Shown: in pieces, positions 54,044 through 62,607 of the stretch
Layout of the letters: every line of letters begins with the position of its first letter
How positions within the stretch are numbered: the stretch's first letter is position 1
From: Tectiglobus sp965223355
Lineage (GTDB): Bacteria > Pseudomonadota > Alphaproteobacteria > Rhizobiales > Hyphomicrobiaceae
Assembly: GCA_965223355.1 (NCBI GenBank)
Contig: CBDCWE010000003.1
Span: 2,108,001 to 2,172,000, forward strand
Length of the DNA: 64,000 bases
Reading direction: 5' to 3'
Translations under genes and position numbers: made by a program
The notes under the pieces: generated by a model
The model's input: only the letters and a program-made list of their open reading frames with translations
The model's database searches: none
What the model was told of the DNA's origin: nothing

Positions 54044-54751
54044 ATGGACGTCTCAGGAAAAAAAGCCGTGATCTTCGGCGGAACTTCGGGCATTGGGCTT
54101 GCCACAACGCGGGCGCTTGCAGCCGAAGGTGCAAGCGTGGTTGCCATCAGCCGCGATCCTTCTAAGGCCGGTGAATTGGCGGCCGGCGTCACTGTCGAGG
54201 CCTGCGATGTCCGCGATGCAGCGGCAGTGGAAGCGCTGCTCAATCGATTGGCGCCGTTCGACATTCTGGTCAGCGCTGCCACCGGCGGCGCACGTGCGAT
54301 CGGTCCGTTCCTCGAGATGGACATCGATGGCTACAAAGCCTCGTTCGACAAACTTTGGGGGTATGCCCACGTCGTGCGCTTTGGCGCCGAACACGTCACC
54401 GACGGCGGTTCGATCACATTGGTGTCGGGGGCGCCGGCGCGCAACTGCAAGCCCGGTCAGATCGCACTGTCCTCGGTCGGTGGTGCGGTCGAGGCGATGG
54501 CACGCGCGGTTGCTCGCGAGGTTGCCCCGCGGATCAGGGTCAACGTCGTATCTCCCGGCACGATCGACACGCCGATGGTCGCGCTCACGGGCGCCGAGCG
54601 TGATTCCGCCTACGCCAAGATGACGGCGAACAATCTGATCCCGCGTGCCGGCACATCGCAAGAAGTGGCCGCCGGGCTGATGTTTGTGATCAAAAACGAG
54701 TTTGTGACCGGAACAACCGTGGATGTCGACGGGGGCTGGCTGCTCAGCTGA
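54044..54751 (+). CDS. Short-chain dehydrogenase/reductase
   Basis: 235 residues, classical SDR length. NAD(P) motif GGTSGIGLAT (12-21), NAG-like position at VSAATGG, and the late PGTIDTPM. Where classical SDRs have YxxxK, this protein has the sequence SVGGAVEAMARAVARE in the expected place (SALSSVGG region), so the catalytic Tyr and Lys are not evident; a non-reductase or divergent activity is possible. Substrate unknown. Confidence 0.83.
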   Translation: MDVSGKKAVIFGGTSGIGLATTRALAAEGASVVAISRDPSKAGELAAGVTVEACDVRDAAAVEALLNRLAPFDILVSAATGGARAIGPFLEMDIDGYKASFDKLWGYAHVVRFGAEHVTDGGSITLVSGAPARNCKPGQIALSSVGGAVEAMARAVAREVAPRIRVNVVSPGTIDTPMVALTGAERDSAYAKMTANNLIPRAGTSQEVAAGLMFVIKNEFVTGTTVDVDGGWLLS

Positions 54752-54868
54752 ACGTCGGCGACAATCGTTGCCAGCGAAAACCGGCGTACCGCTGTTGACG
54801 GCGGTACGCCTATCGTCAGACGTGTTTAAGGCAGCCGCCGGCAACCCCACCGGACCTGACGGTGGTAT

Positions 54869-57800
54869 CTACCGGCGCGAAGCAAACCTTGTGCGTTGCT
54901 CGGGAACAATTTCGCAGTCGATGGCATCTGCGACACGACCGGGGCGACCGAGCAGGTAGCCCTGTGCTTCGTCATAACCGATCGATCTCAGCAGAGCGAG
55001 CTGGGCAGCGTCCTCCACGCCTTCGGCGACAACGCGCATGCCGAGGTTGTTGCACAGTTGTGCAATCGCTCTGACGATGGTCAGCATATTTCGTTCGCTT
55101 GCGATATCGGAAATGAAGGAGCGATCGACCTTGACGGTGTCAAATGGCAGCTGACTGAGATAGGACAGCGACGAATAGCCGGTCCCAAAGTCATCAAGCG
55201 CCAGCTTCACACCCAAGGACTTGAGATTGAACATGGCTTCTCGGGCGTTATCTATGTCTTCCACGAGGGCCGTTTCCGTGAGTTCAAGCTCGAGGCGGTC
55301 GGGCTGCAGTGCGGACGCATCGAGCGCTTCTTGGACGTGCGCGACGAGATTGCCGTCGGCAAGCTGGCGGGCGCTGATGTTGACGCTGACGGCTTCGCTC
55401 TCGAAGCTTTCCATTGCTGTGGCACAAGCCCTCATGAGGACCCAGCGGCCGATTTCGATAATCTTGCCGGTTTGTTCGGCGATCGGAATGAATTCGCTCG
55501 GAGGGATCATGCCTTCGGTCGGGCTGTTCCAGCGCAACAGGGCTTCATAGGAGGTGATTTGATCGGTCGTGATCTTTACGCGGGGCTGGAAGAACAGTTC
55601 GAACTGGCCATCGAGCAGCGCCTCGTCCAGGGCCGCACTGAGCAGCCGCTGGCGCAGCATGCCTTCCTCGAGTTTGTCCTTGAAAACAACAACCTTGTTG
55701 CCGGTCGCGGCTTTGGCTGCGTAAAGGGCAATGTCGGCGCGCCGGACCAAATCCGTGATCGTCACACTGTCACGCGGGAAAAACGAAATCCCGATGGATG
55801 CACCGATACTTACGTGATTGCCGCTGGTCAGAACGATGGTCCTTTTCAAGGCCTTTGCGAGTTCATGGGCGGTCGCAACCGCGAGCGCCCTATCCGTATC
55901 ATTGTCGCTGGCACGCACCGCAACGGCAAACTCATCGCCGCCAAAGCGGGCGCTGAGTACATCCGCGTTGACAACCCTTTTAATCCGATCGGCGACGACC
56001 TTGATAACGTGATCGCCAGCCGGATGCCCGTAGAGGTCGTTGACGGCCTTGAGCCCATCGAGGTCAATCAGCAGCAGGGCAACGATTTCATTGCTTGACG
56101 TGGCGAGCTCCAAGCACGCACGCAAGCGGTGCGTGAAGGCCGTGCGATTGGGAATGCCGGTCAGCACGTCGTGTTCGGCGAGAAAGAGTTTTTCCTGCTC
56201 CGCCAGTTTTTGATCTCGCAGATCCGTTACAGCCAGGATCCGCGAAGCTGTGCCTTCCAGCGCAATGTCGGTTCCGCGAACCAACACGGGAATGTGTCGC
56301 CCTTTGCTATCGGCGATCTCGCTTTCGAGTGTGCCGTCGGCGTTGGCCGACTGGGCATGGACAATTGATGTCCAGGTCTTAGCATCGAAGAACTCCCCGG
56401 CGTCGCGGTCGAACAGGTCATCCAGCGGCGCGCCGAGCAGTGTCTCCAGCGCCGCATTGCCATTGACGATGCGGCCGCCGACGGTGACGCAGATAGCATC
56501 GCTCGTCGTATTGAGAAGCCTCGTCAACCGTTTGCGATCTTCGTCGGTCTTGGGTTTCGCCTGCTCGACCAGTTGTGCGCTGTCATTTCGCTCAACGTCG
56601 TCGATCACATTGTTGAACCGGTGAACGATGTTGTCGGTTGGTTCACCAGCGCCTGCTGGCGTCCGCGAGCTGGGATCGGTGTTGTCGTCGGCCAACTTGA
56701 TGAGCTCCTCTTCAATCTGCTCAAGTCCAAAAACCGATGCGTGGTGAGCACGGTTGAGGCCGCGCATTTCGGCCCCACGCGAGATGCGGAGCCGGCCGCT
56801 TCGGCGCAACCACAACAGCAGCGGAGTGATCGCAGCCATCGACCAAGCGAATGTCACGGCGACCCCGAGCAGTTGAACCTGAAACTGTCCAATTCGGCTG
56901 CCGGCCGGGAGGCTGTCGATCGGTGCGAACACGGCGACGGCAAGGGTTCCGAATAGGGCCGCAAAACCGTGGATGCCGACAGCACCGACCGCATCGTCGA
57001 TTTTGAAACGGTGCAGCAAAATGGTGTTGGCCGCGTAGGCAACCACGGCGCCGATCGCGCCGACCAGCAAGGCGACGACCGGCGAGGCATAGAGGCAGCC
57101 GGCAGTGATCGCTGCAAGACCGGACAGGAGGCCGGTTATGACCACGTCCGGCACCACCGTCTTGTGCAACGCCCGCGATATCACCAATCCCGCAAGACCG
57201 CCGGCGGCGCCGGCGATGATCGTGCTCGCGAGGATTGTTGCGGCCGCATCACCACCCGACCGTGCGGCTGCGCCGTTGAAACCAAGCCAACCGACAAAGA
57301 TCAGCAACGCGCCTGCTGTCGCCAGGACTGGATTGTGGGATGCAAACGGCACGGGGCTGCCGTGCTGGTCAAATCGGCCGTGTCGCGGACCGAGAAAAAT
57401 GCAGGCAGCCAGCGCAATCCAGGCACCGGTGCTGTGTACGATCGTGGCACCGGCAACGTCGATGAAGCCGATCTTGGCCAACACGCCATCGGTGTTGCCG
57501 GTCAGCTCTGCGCCCCGAGTGAGCAGAACGACGACGGGATAAATCAGCCCTGCAGACACGGCCACGACGGCTGCAAACGCCGACATTCGCAGTCGTTCAG
57601 CGACACTCGCAGACAACACGGCCAGTGCGGTGGCGCACATCAACGCTTGAGTGACGAACAGGGCGAGAGCACGATTGTCAACTGCGCTGAGATCGAGCAA
57701 TCCGATTGCCCCAGACGTCAGGCGTTGTCCGCCGCCGCCGTCGGCAACGACCAAGCCGACGGTGGCAAACATCACAATCGCTGCCAGCAACGCGATGAGG

Positions 57801-57985
57801 TATCTCTGGGCAACGCCGACCGCGTGCTTCGCTCGTGTCATGGCGCTGTCGAACACCAGGAAGCCCATCTGCATCAGCAAAATCAGACCGCCGGCAAACA
57901 GCATCCAAGTAATGTTGACGTTGCTAAGCGTACCAGCTGCAATTGGACCGGTGCTGCCAACCACATCCATCACTTGTCCATTCAT
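54869..57985 (-). CDS. Ammonium-transporter - PAS - GGDEF - EAL fusion
   Basis: 1038 residues from ATG 57985; the frame extends back to 58126. Residues about 22-400 form an Amt-type membrane domain of about eleven helices with both pore histidines, His184 (FIDVAGATIVHSTGAW) and His339 (VGIHGFAALFGTL), and Asp176. A linker with a predicted coiled coil (about 418-435) leads to a PAS domain (about 485-590), a GGDEF domain (about 600-770; GGDEF at 682-686) and an EAL domain (about 780-1035; EALLRW at 815-820, DDFGTGYSS at 932-940). The signatures of both c-di-GMP synthesis and breakdown are intact. Confidence 0.92.
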   Translation of the reverse strand: MNGQVMDVVGSTGPIAAGTLSNVNITWMLFAGGLILLMQMGFLVFDSAMTRAKHAVGVAQRYLIALLAAIVMFATVGLVVADGGGGQRLTSGAIGLLDLSAVDNRALALFVTQALMCATALAVLSASVAERLRMSAFAAVVAVSAGLIYPVVVLLTRGAELTGNTDGVLAKIGFIDVAGATIVHSTGAWIALAACIFLGPRHGRFDQHGSPVPFASHNPVLATAGALLIFVGWLGFNGAAARSGGDAAATILASTIIAGAAGGLAGLVISRALHKTVVPDVVITGLLSGLAAITAGCLYASPVVALLVGAIGAVVAYAANTILLHRFKIDDAVGAVGIHGFAALFGTLAVAVFAPIDSLPAGSRIGQFQVQLLGVAVTFAWSMAAITPLLLWLRRSGRLRISRGAEMRGLNRAHHASVFGLEQIEEELIKLADDNTDPSSRTPAGAGEPTDNIVHRFNNVIDDVERNDSAQLVEQAKPKTDEDRKRLTRLLNTTSDAICVTVGGRIVNGNAALETLLGAPLDDLFDRDAGEFFDAKTWTSIVHAQSANADGTLESEIADSKGRHIPVLVRGTDIALEGTASRILAVTDLRDQKLAEQEKLFLAEHDVLTGIPNRTAFTHRLRACLELATSSNEIVALLLIDLDGLKAVNDLYGHPAGDHVIKVVADRIKRVVNADVLSARFGGDEFAVAVRASDNDTDRALAVATAHELAKALKRTIVLTSGNHVSIGASIGISFFPRDSVTITDLVRRADIALYAAKAATGNKVVVFKDKLEEGMLRQRLLSAALDEALLDGQFELFFQPRVKITTDQITSYEALLRWNSPTEGMIPPSEFIPIAEQTGKIIEIGRWVLMRACATAMESFESEAVSVNISARQLADGNLVAHVQEALDASALQPDRLELELTETALVEDIDNAREAMFNLKSLGVKLALDDFGTGYSSLSYLSQLPFDTVKVDRSFISDIASERNMLTIVRAIAQLCNNLGMRVVAEGVEDAAQLALLRSIGYDEAQGYLLGRPGRVADAIDCEIVPEQRTRFASRR

Positions 57986-58497
57986 TGAAAATAACTCGGC
58001 GGGCCGGCACACGGCCGAGGCGAAGCTTGGAAGGTTGATCCTGGACAGCAATCGCACCGATCGACGGGCAGGACTTAAAAGACGTACTATGTACGCATTT
58101 AGGAACGGTAAACCGGCGCTGCACAATCAATTTATAATCGCGTACTCGTCGTTTGATGGGGCGACCGAGGCAACACGGTATTGCGACTTTAGATTGCATT
58201 TCTGGAAAATAAACGATATGGTTGCAGACTATAGATTCGGATCTTCGATCACCGAACGTTCGGGCAAGCTGCGCAATATCCAGCGATTTCGACGTCAGAC
58301 GCGGAGAACATGAGTTCGGTGATTGCCGCAGAAGGGATTTGGTGCGCAGTATCGGCTTGCCATAATCGGTTGAAACAGACGTTGTGATGAGGAATGTTTT
58401 GCCGCCCGTCCCGATCGCGTTGCTGCGAACGGAGGGACAACAAAGACAGCAAGCCAAGGCGCATCCGGTGACGAGCGTGGGAGGGCGACCCAGTCGG
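57986..58497. other. Divergent intergenic region
   Basis: About 510 bases upstream of the Amt-GGDEF-EAL gene and of the small HTH gene; A+T-rich in its middle (58080-58220). Expected to hold the promoters of both. No clear box or repeat was seen. Confidence 0.4.
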
Positions 58498-58773
58498 ATG
58501 GATATCGCAAGTTATGCCAGTCCTCAGTGGATCGACGGCCGGCAAGTGCGCATGGCACGCCAGGGCCTAAACCTGTCGGTGCGGCAGCTGGCGGAATTGG
58601 CGGGATTGAACAAGGCAACGATCGTGCGGATCGAAGCCGGCGTCAGCGTTCGCCAGGCGACGTTGCAATCGGTTCGCGCAGCGCTGGAAACCCTGGGGGC
58701 CGAATTCTACTACTCGGGCGACTTGGATCGCGTCGCCGTCAGTGTCACGCGTGCGACAGCCGGCGCCGATTGA
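58498..58773 (+). CDS. Small XRE-like HTH protein
   Basis: 91 residues from ATG 58498 (GGAGGG upstream at 13 bases); an earlier start at 58387 gives 128. The HTH lies at about 15-70 (RQVRMARQGLNLSVRQLAEL, then AGLNKATIVRIEAGVSVRQAT). Nothing else was recognised. It is divergent from the c-di-GMP gene and could regulate it. Confidence 0.7.
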   Translation: MDIASYASPQWIDGRQVRMARQGLNLSVRQLAELAGLNKATIVRIEAGVSVRQATLQSVRAALETLGAEFYYSGDLDRVAVSVTRATAGAD

Positions 58774-58786
58774 ACACAGCGACACC

Positions 58787-58870
58787 TAGATCATCGTGCT
58801 TTAGAGGCGAGCAACTTTCTGCCTTTATTCGGGATCGTTCCGATTCCGAATAAAGGCAGGTTGCTCTAGC
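58787..58870. repeat. Family A palindromic element, copy 5 (internal deletion)
   Basis: TAGATCATCGTGCTTTA joins directly to GAGGCGAGCAAC, so the 20-bp-stem palindrome is missing, while the second palindrome and both TA flanks are intact. The join lies at CTTTA, which occurs at both sides of the lost segment in full copies (GTGCTTTAA and CCACTTTAG), suggesting deletion between short direct repeats. Confidence 0.9.
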
Positions 58871-59258
58871 CCCCGGCCCCCGAAACATCGAACGCCAACT
58901 TGCGCGCGTCGACATTGTTACCATGTCAGGTTGCCTGACTACGTTGCTGCTACCTATGGTGGCCATTGTCGCGAGCGTGTGGACAGTGGGCCGACACAGC
59001 ACCTTGAAAAGCAGCCATGGCGGTTGCCTCAGGTGGTTGCCCAAGCCGGTCAATTTGGCCAAGTATTCCTGATGGATAACAGTTGAGCACAGGTTGTTGG
59101 CTGGCACAGTTCATGCGCCGCCCTCCGACCAGCGCCAATCCAGATCCGGGGTAGTCAAGTCGCACACTACCTTTCGACTACGCACTGACTACGTTGCGAC
59201 TACCGTGCGCTTGGCCCATGACCGGTCGAAGACGCTTGCCCGTTGGTGGCCTTGTGAG

Positions 59259-59434
59259 GGAACCTCTGATCAAGTCCTGGGTCCAGGGGACCCATCCCCT
59301 GGTCGGGGTGTTTGAGGGGCTGAAAGCCCCTCAAGGATCGCCGCAGGGCGGCGATTGGTTAAGGGCTCTGCCCTTAACGATCCCGCCAAAGGGCATTGCC
59401 CTTTGCAAAACTGAGACTTGTTCAGAAGTTTCCC
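59259..59434. repeat. Family B multi-hairpin element, copy 9 (both ends)
   Basis: The most complete copy. Left end AACCTCTGATCAAGTCCTGG and right end CTGAGACTTGTTCAGAAGTT (related to the left end's complement) bound all five hairpin modules, in the order CCAGGGGAC.., TGAGGGGCT.., ATCGCCGC.., TTAAGGGCT.., CCAAAGGGCA... Confidence 0.9.
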
Positions 59435-59667
59435 GAAGCATTTCCGCCAAACGTTAGTATCCACGAAACAGTTGAACCGTGCGCAATCAAGCCGATCTTT
59501 TTGCACATCGAATTGCAGATATGTGCTCCGGTTGGTAATTTTGCGCTTGTCCATGTTTTGGATCAAAACCGCATTAACTTTTGCGTGCATCGCGCCTTGG
59601 TCGGGGATCGGCCGATAAGGCCGATTTTGCCAAATCTGGAGTTGTCGGGAGAGCATGCAAGGCAGAC

Positions 59668-59763
59668 GAGCATCGCTTCAATCGAGCGTCACGCCAATCG
59701 AACATCATTTCAATCGAACATCGTTTCGATCGCGCTTCGCTTCGATCGCGCATCACGGCAATT
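59668..59763. repeat. 16-bp tandem repeat, six copies
   Basis: Six 16-base units (starting 59668, 59684, 59700, 59716, 59732, 59748) of form GARCATCRTTTCAATC, diverged. Located 46 bases beyond the 3' end of the minus-strand TolB-like/TPR gene. Not coding: 16 is not a multiple of 3. Confidence 0.8.
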
Positions 59764-59808
59764 GATCGTCGGCACGGACCGCTGCGCGAGCGCACTGGCA
59801 AGTCCTAA

Positions 59809-61428
59809 TCATAGGCCGGCCCTATGCAGTGCGTCGAGTATCTCTTTCGCCCTCTGTTCGTCATAGACAAACCGGCCGATCAATTCTTCCGCGTAACGCG
59901 CGATGCCCGGGAAATCCAACTTCAGTTCGTCTACCGTTGCTGCGGCTTCAGAGTTGCGATCGATCTTCGCCGCTGCGGCTGCCTGCACGACCGCCCCCCA
60001 TGGAATGCCGGGCGTCAACATCGTTTGAGCGAGGCGGTAGGCCTCGTCGTTCTCGCCGTTCGACCAGGCATAGAGAAGCGGCGCCAAGTTTAACCATCCC
60101 GGCTGCCTCGGGTTCAGCCGCCTGGCCGCAGCCAAATGCGCGAGCCCGCGCTCCCAATCGCCCATCAACGCGATCGCCCAACCGCAGACGGCCCGTGAAC
60201 AGGCAGCGTTTGGGTTCAGCGCAATACAGCCGTCGAAGGCTTGGATTGCACGGTCAAACTTGCGACAGTGCATGCGCGCATAACCAAGCGACTGCTGCAC
60301 CTGTTGGCTGTTTGGGTCCAGTTGCGCCGCCCTTTCACAAAGGCCCAGCGCCGCTTCCAGTTCCATGCCGTCCTGAGACAAGTTGAGGACAACGGTGTCG
60401 ATCTCGATCTCGCCCAACATCGCGAGAACTTCCGCATTGTCGGGTTCGGCCCGCACCGCCACCTGCAGTTTCGTGCGCGCGTTGGCGAAGTTCGACCGGT
60501 CGACGTGGTAGGCATAGAACGCCAAAGCGGCATCAAAGCTCGCGGGCGTCACGTTGCGCCTGGCACTCGCCGACCTGCTCAAAGTGCCGGCAACGATCCC
60601 ATAGCGCGTTGCCAGTTTGGCTGCGACATCGTTTGCGATATCATCTTCCAAATCGAAGGCGTCTTGCGCAGACCAGCATCGATCGTGGCGCTCCGACCAA
60701 ATGGTTGTCAAGGTCGCTGCATCCGTCAGCGTCACATTCAACCGAAACCGATCGGTCGCCCAGCGCAGTGCACCGCCGACAAAAAAATCGACGTCGAGAT
60801 CTTCGGCCACTTGCTTGATTTCGAAATCCGTGTCGCGAAACTGACCGAATGAATGATGCCCAACGACCTCGAGGCTTTGAAACTTGGCCAGCGCACCAAT
60901 AATACCCTGCGTCAATCCGGCGGCGAAGACATTGGACTGCAACTCCTGGCCAAAATTCTCGATCGGCAACACTGCAATACGCGGCAGCCGATAAAGATCC
61001 GTTTCTTCGCACCCGGCAGTTCCAATTGTCTCCTGTTGTTCGCAAACATGGAAAATCACCGCATACCCGCCCTTTGGCAGTTCAAATCGGATTGCGTCAT
61101 ATTTACCGTCGCTGGTATAGTAATCATCCAGCGCCCGACGCAGCTTGCCGGCCTCAGTTCTCACGACCGGATCGACGCGGGGATCGAAATCGGGACCGCG
61201 GTCAAACACATCCAAGGCGATGGAAAATTGTTTGAGGCCCGTGGCTCGCCCTTGTAAACATTCATCGACCAAATACCGCAACAACCGTCGGCTACGATCT
61301 CCGCCTTTGAAGCGCGGGCTTGACAGCACACCGGCTAGCTGGGAGCGCACCTGGCCGAACCAGTCGCTGCCTGAGAGCTGATGAACATTGTCTGATGAAC
61401 CACTTGAGCAATTGTTAGCGGAAGCCAT
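59809..61428 (-). CDS. TolB-like/TPR regulator
   Basis: 539 residues from ATG 61428, with GGAGGA upstream; the frame reaches 61485. N-terminal domain (about 25-125, DFDPRVDPVVRTEAGKLRRAL), then a TolB-like part (about 148-275, RIAVLPIENFGQELQSNVFAAGLTQ in part), then TPRs (about 310-530; ALGLCERAAQLDPNS). This layout is common in regulators or adenylate-cyclase-linked proteins of rhizobial type; no cyclase domain here. DNA binding by the first domain is inferred. A short relative of the first domain is at 13541-13933. Confidence 0.85.
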   Translation of the reverse strand: MASANNCSSGSSDNVHQLSGSDWFGQVRSQLAGVLSSPRFKGGDRSRRLLRYLVDECLQGRATGLKQFSIALDVFDRGPDFDPRVDPVVRTEAGKLRRALDDYYTSDGKYDAIRFELPKGGYAVIFHVCEQQETIGTAGCEETDLYRLPRIAVLPIENFGQELQSNVFAAGLTQGIIGALAKFQSLEVVGHHSFGQFRDTDFEIKQVAEDLDVDFFVGGALRWATDRFRLNVTLTDAATLTTIWSERHDRCWSAQDAFDLEDDIANDVAAKLATRYGIVAGTLSRSASARRNVTPASFDAALAFYAYHVDRSNFANARTKLQVAVRAEPDNAEVLAMLGEIEIDTVVLNLSQDGMELEAALGLCERAAQLDPNSQQVQQSLGYARMHCRKFDRAIQAFDGCIALNPNAACSRAVCGWAIALMGDWERGLAHLAAARRLNPRQPGWLNLAPLLYAWSNGENDEAYRLAQTMLTPGIPWGAVVQAAAAAKIDRNSEAAATVDELKLDFPGIARYAEELIGRFVYDEQRAKEILDALHRAGL

Positions 61429-62076
61429 GAAATTCCTCCAAATCATCGGATCATAGCCGAGTTGGCGGCTACAAGGGAGTAACATCTCGTAGTTTTACCG
61501 TCGGACACCCCGGCGATACTCTTGCTGGTCCGTTGCAGCTGTTACGTTGTGCTGGCCTCGATTCGGGATGACGTTATCGGGTCGTGAGAGCGGTTCGAGC
61601 GGGGTCCGTCAAACCGGATCGAGGCGGACACACGTCGTTGTCCTGAGACTGACAGTGATCGTTGCGAATGCAGCCCGGCACGGCCGCCATTTTGGCCTTC
61701 GCCACAGCAAACGTTGCGACCACGATTGGTTAAGATTTGTCCGACAACAGTTAATCCAGAAACGGCCTATCCAACATCGATTGGTTCTCCAATATTTGAC
61801 CGGCGTCGATAATTTCTCCGACGCAAAACATTCAAACTTAAGAATATACCGTAAGTCTCGACGCCTCTGCCAATGCGACATTGGGGTGCCTCTATTCGAT
61901 AGACAGCACAGCAACGGATTTTATATGAATGCTCGACTCTTCAACAATTGATCACGCATCGGCGTTTTCGCCAATGCATAACCATCAAACACAGGAGCGT
62001 GTCCTGGGTTTCAACGTTTCTTTCAGTGTCGTCGTGCAGTCCTCCAACACCATCAACGAGAGGTGCTAACGTGCAT
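61429..62076. other. Intergenic region, no feature seen
   Basis: About 650 bases upstream of the BLUF-like gene and the TPR gene, which diverge. Open frames are not convincing; no repeat was recognised. Confidence 0.4.
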
Positions 62077-62526
62077 ATGATTGCCTATATGAGCACCTGC
62101 ACCGGTGCCCGCTCAGATCCAGGTCGGGCCGCCTCAGCGATTGCGACTGCGGCCGAAATCACCAGTCTCAAATCGGAGATCTCCGGGGTCATCTTTTATG
62201 AGGCGGAACGATTTCTGCAGGTCATCGAGGGCGAACAACCTGCTGTGAACGAGTTCTGCGATCGCATGTTCCACGATCCGCGCCATCACGCGCCGGTCAA
62301 ACTCGTCGATGAACCGGTTGACAGGAGGTCGTTGCCCGGCTGGCGGATGGATAGCTTCTATGTTGAGAACCCTAGCATTCTCGAGCCGAAGACCATCCAG
62401 GCGCTCAGCGACATCTATCGAATGCACTTTCCGATGGAAGCGCGGAGATTCGTGATGTTCGTAAGACGGCTGGTCGATGAAGTGGATGCATTTAAGATCC
62501 TCCATGGCGACGACAACGACGACTGA
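62077..62526 (+). CDS. BLUF-domain-like protein
   Basis: 149 residues from ATG 62077; GTG 62071 with GAGAGG upstream is the alternative. BLUF domains bind FAD and sense blue light. Seen: Tyr4 (MIAYMST), Gln48 (FLQVIEGE), the DPRHHAPVKLVDEPVDRR stretch and GWRMDSF. Aligned on the ISG motif, the Asn that contacts flavin in PixD (N32) is Ser30 here. About 55 further residues extend past the domain (MHFPMEARRFVMFVRRLVDE). No effector domain is present. Confidence 0.75.
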   Translation: MIAYMSTCTGARSDPGRAASAIATAAEITSLKSEISGVIFYEAERFLQVIEGEQPAVNEFCDRMFHDPRHHAPVKLVDEPVDRRSLPGWRMDSFYVENPSILEPKTIQALSDIYRMHFPMEARRFVMFVRRLVDEVDAFKILHGDDNDD

Positions 62527-62607
62527 TCCTGTTCAACCGCAATGGCCCCGTTCGCGCTGGCGGGGCGAGCGGGTCAATTGTTATGCGGGCTGGTATAATC
62601 TGAAGGG

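Larger units (their letters stand above)
58774..59808. other. Intergenic region rich in repeats
   Basis: About 1 kb without a gene: family A copy 5 (58787-58870), family B copy 9 (59259-59434) and the 16-bp array (59668-59763). Between them, nothing recognised. Confidence 0.55.

Noticed and set aside
54896..56098. Plus-strand 400-residue frame
   Set aside because: Antisense to the EAL/GGDEF part of the fusion protein.
59811..59824. Terminator at TAGGCCGGCCTA
   Set aside because: A short palindrome overlapping the end of the TPR gene, with no T-run; not enough to call.
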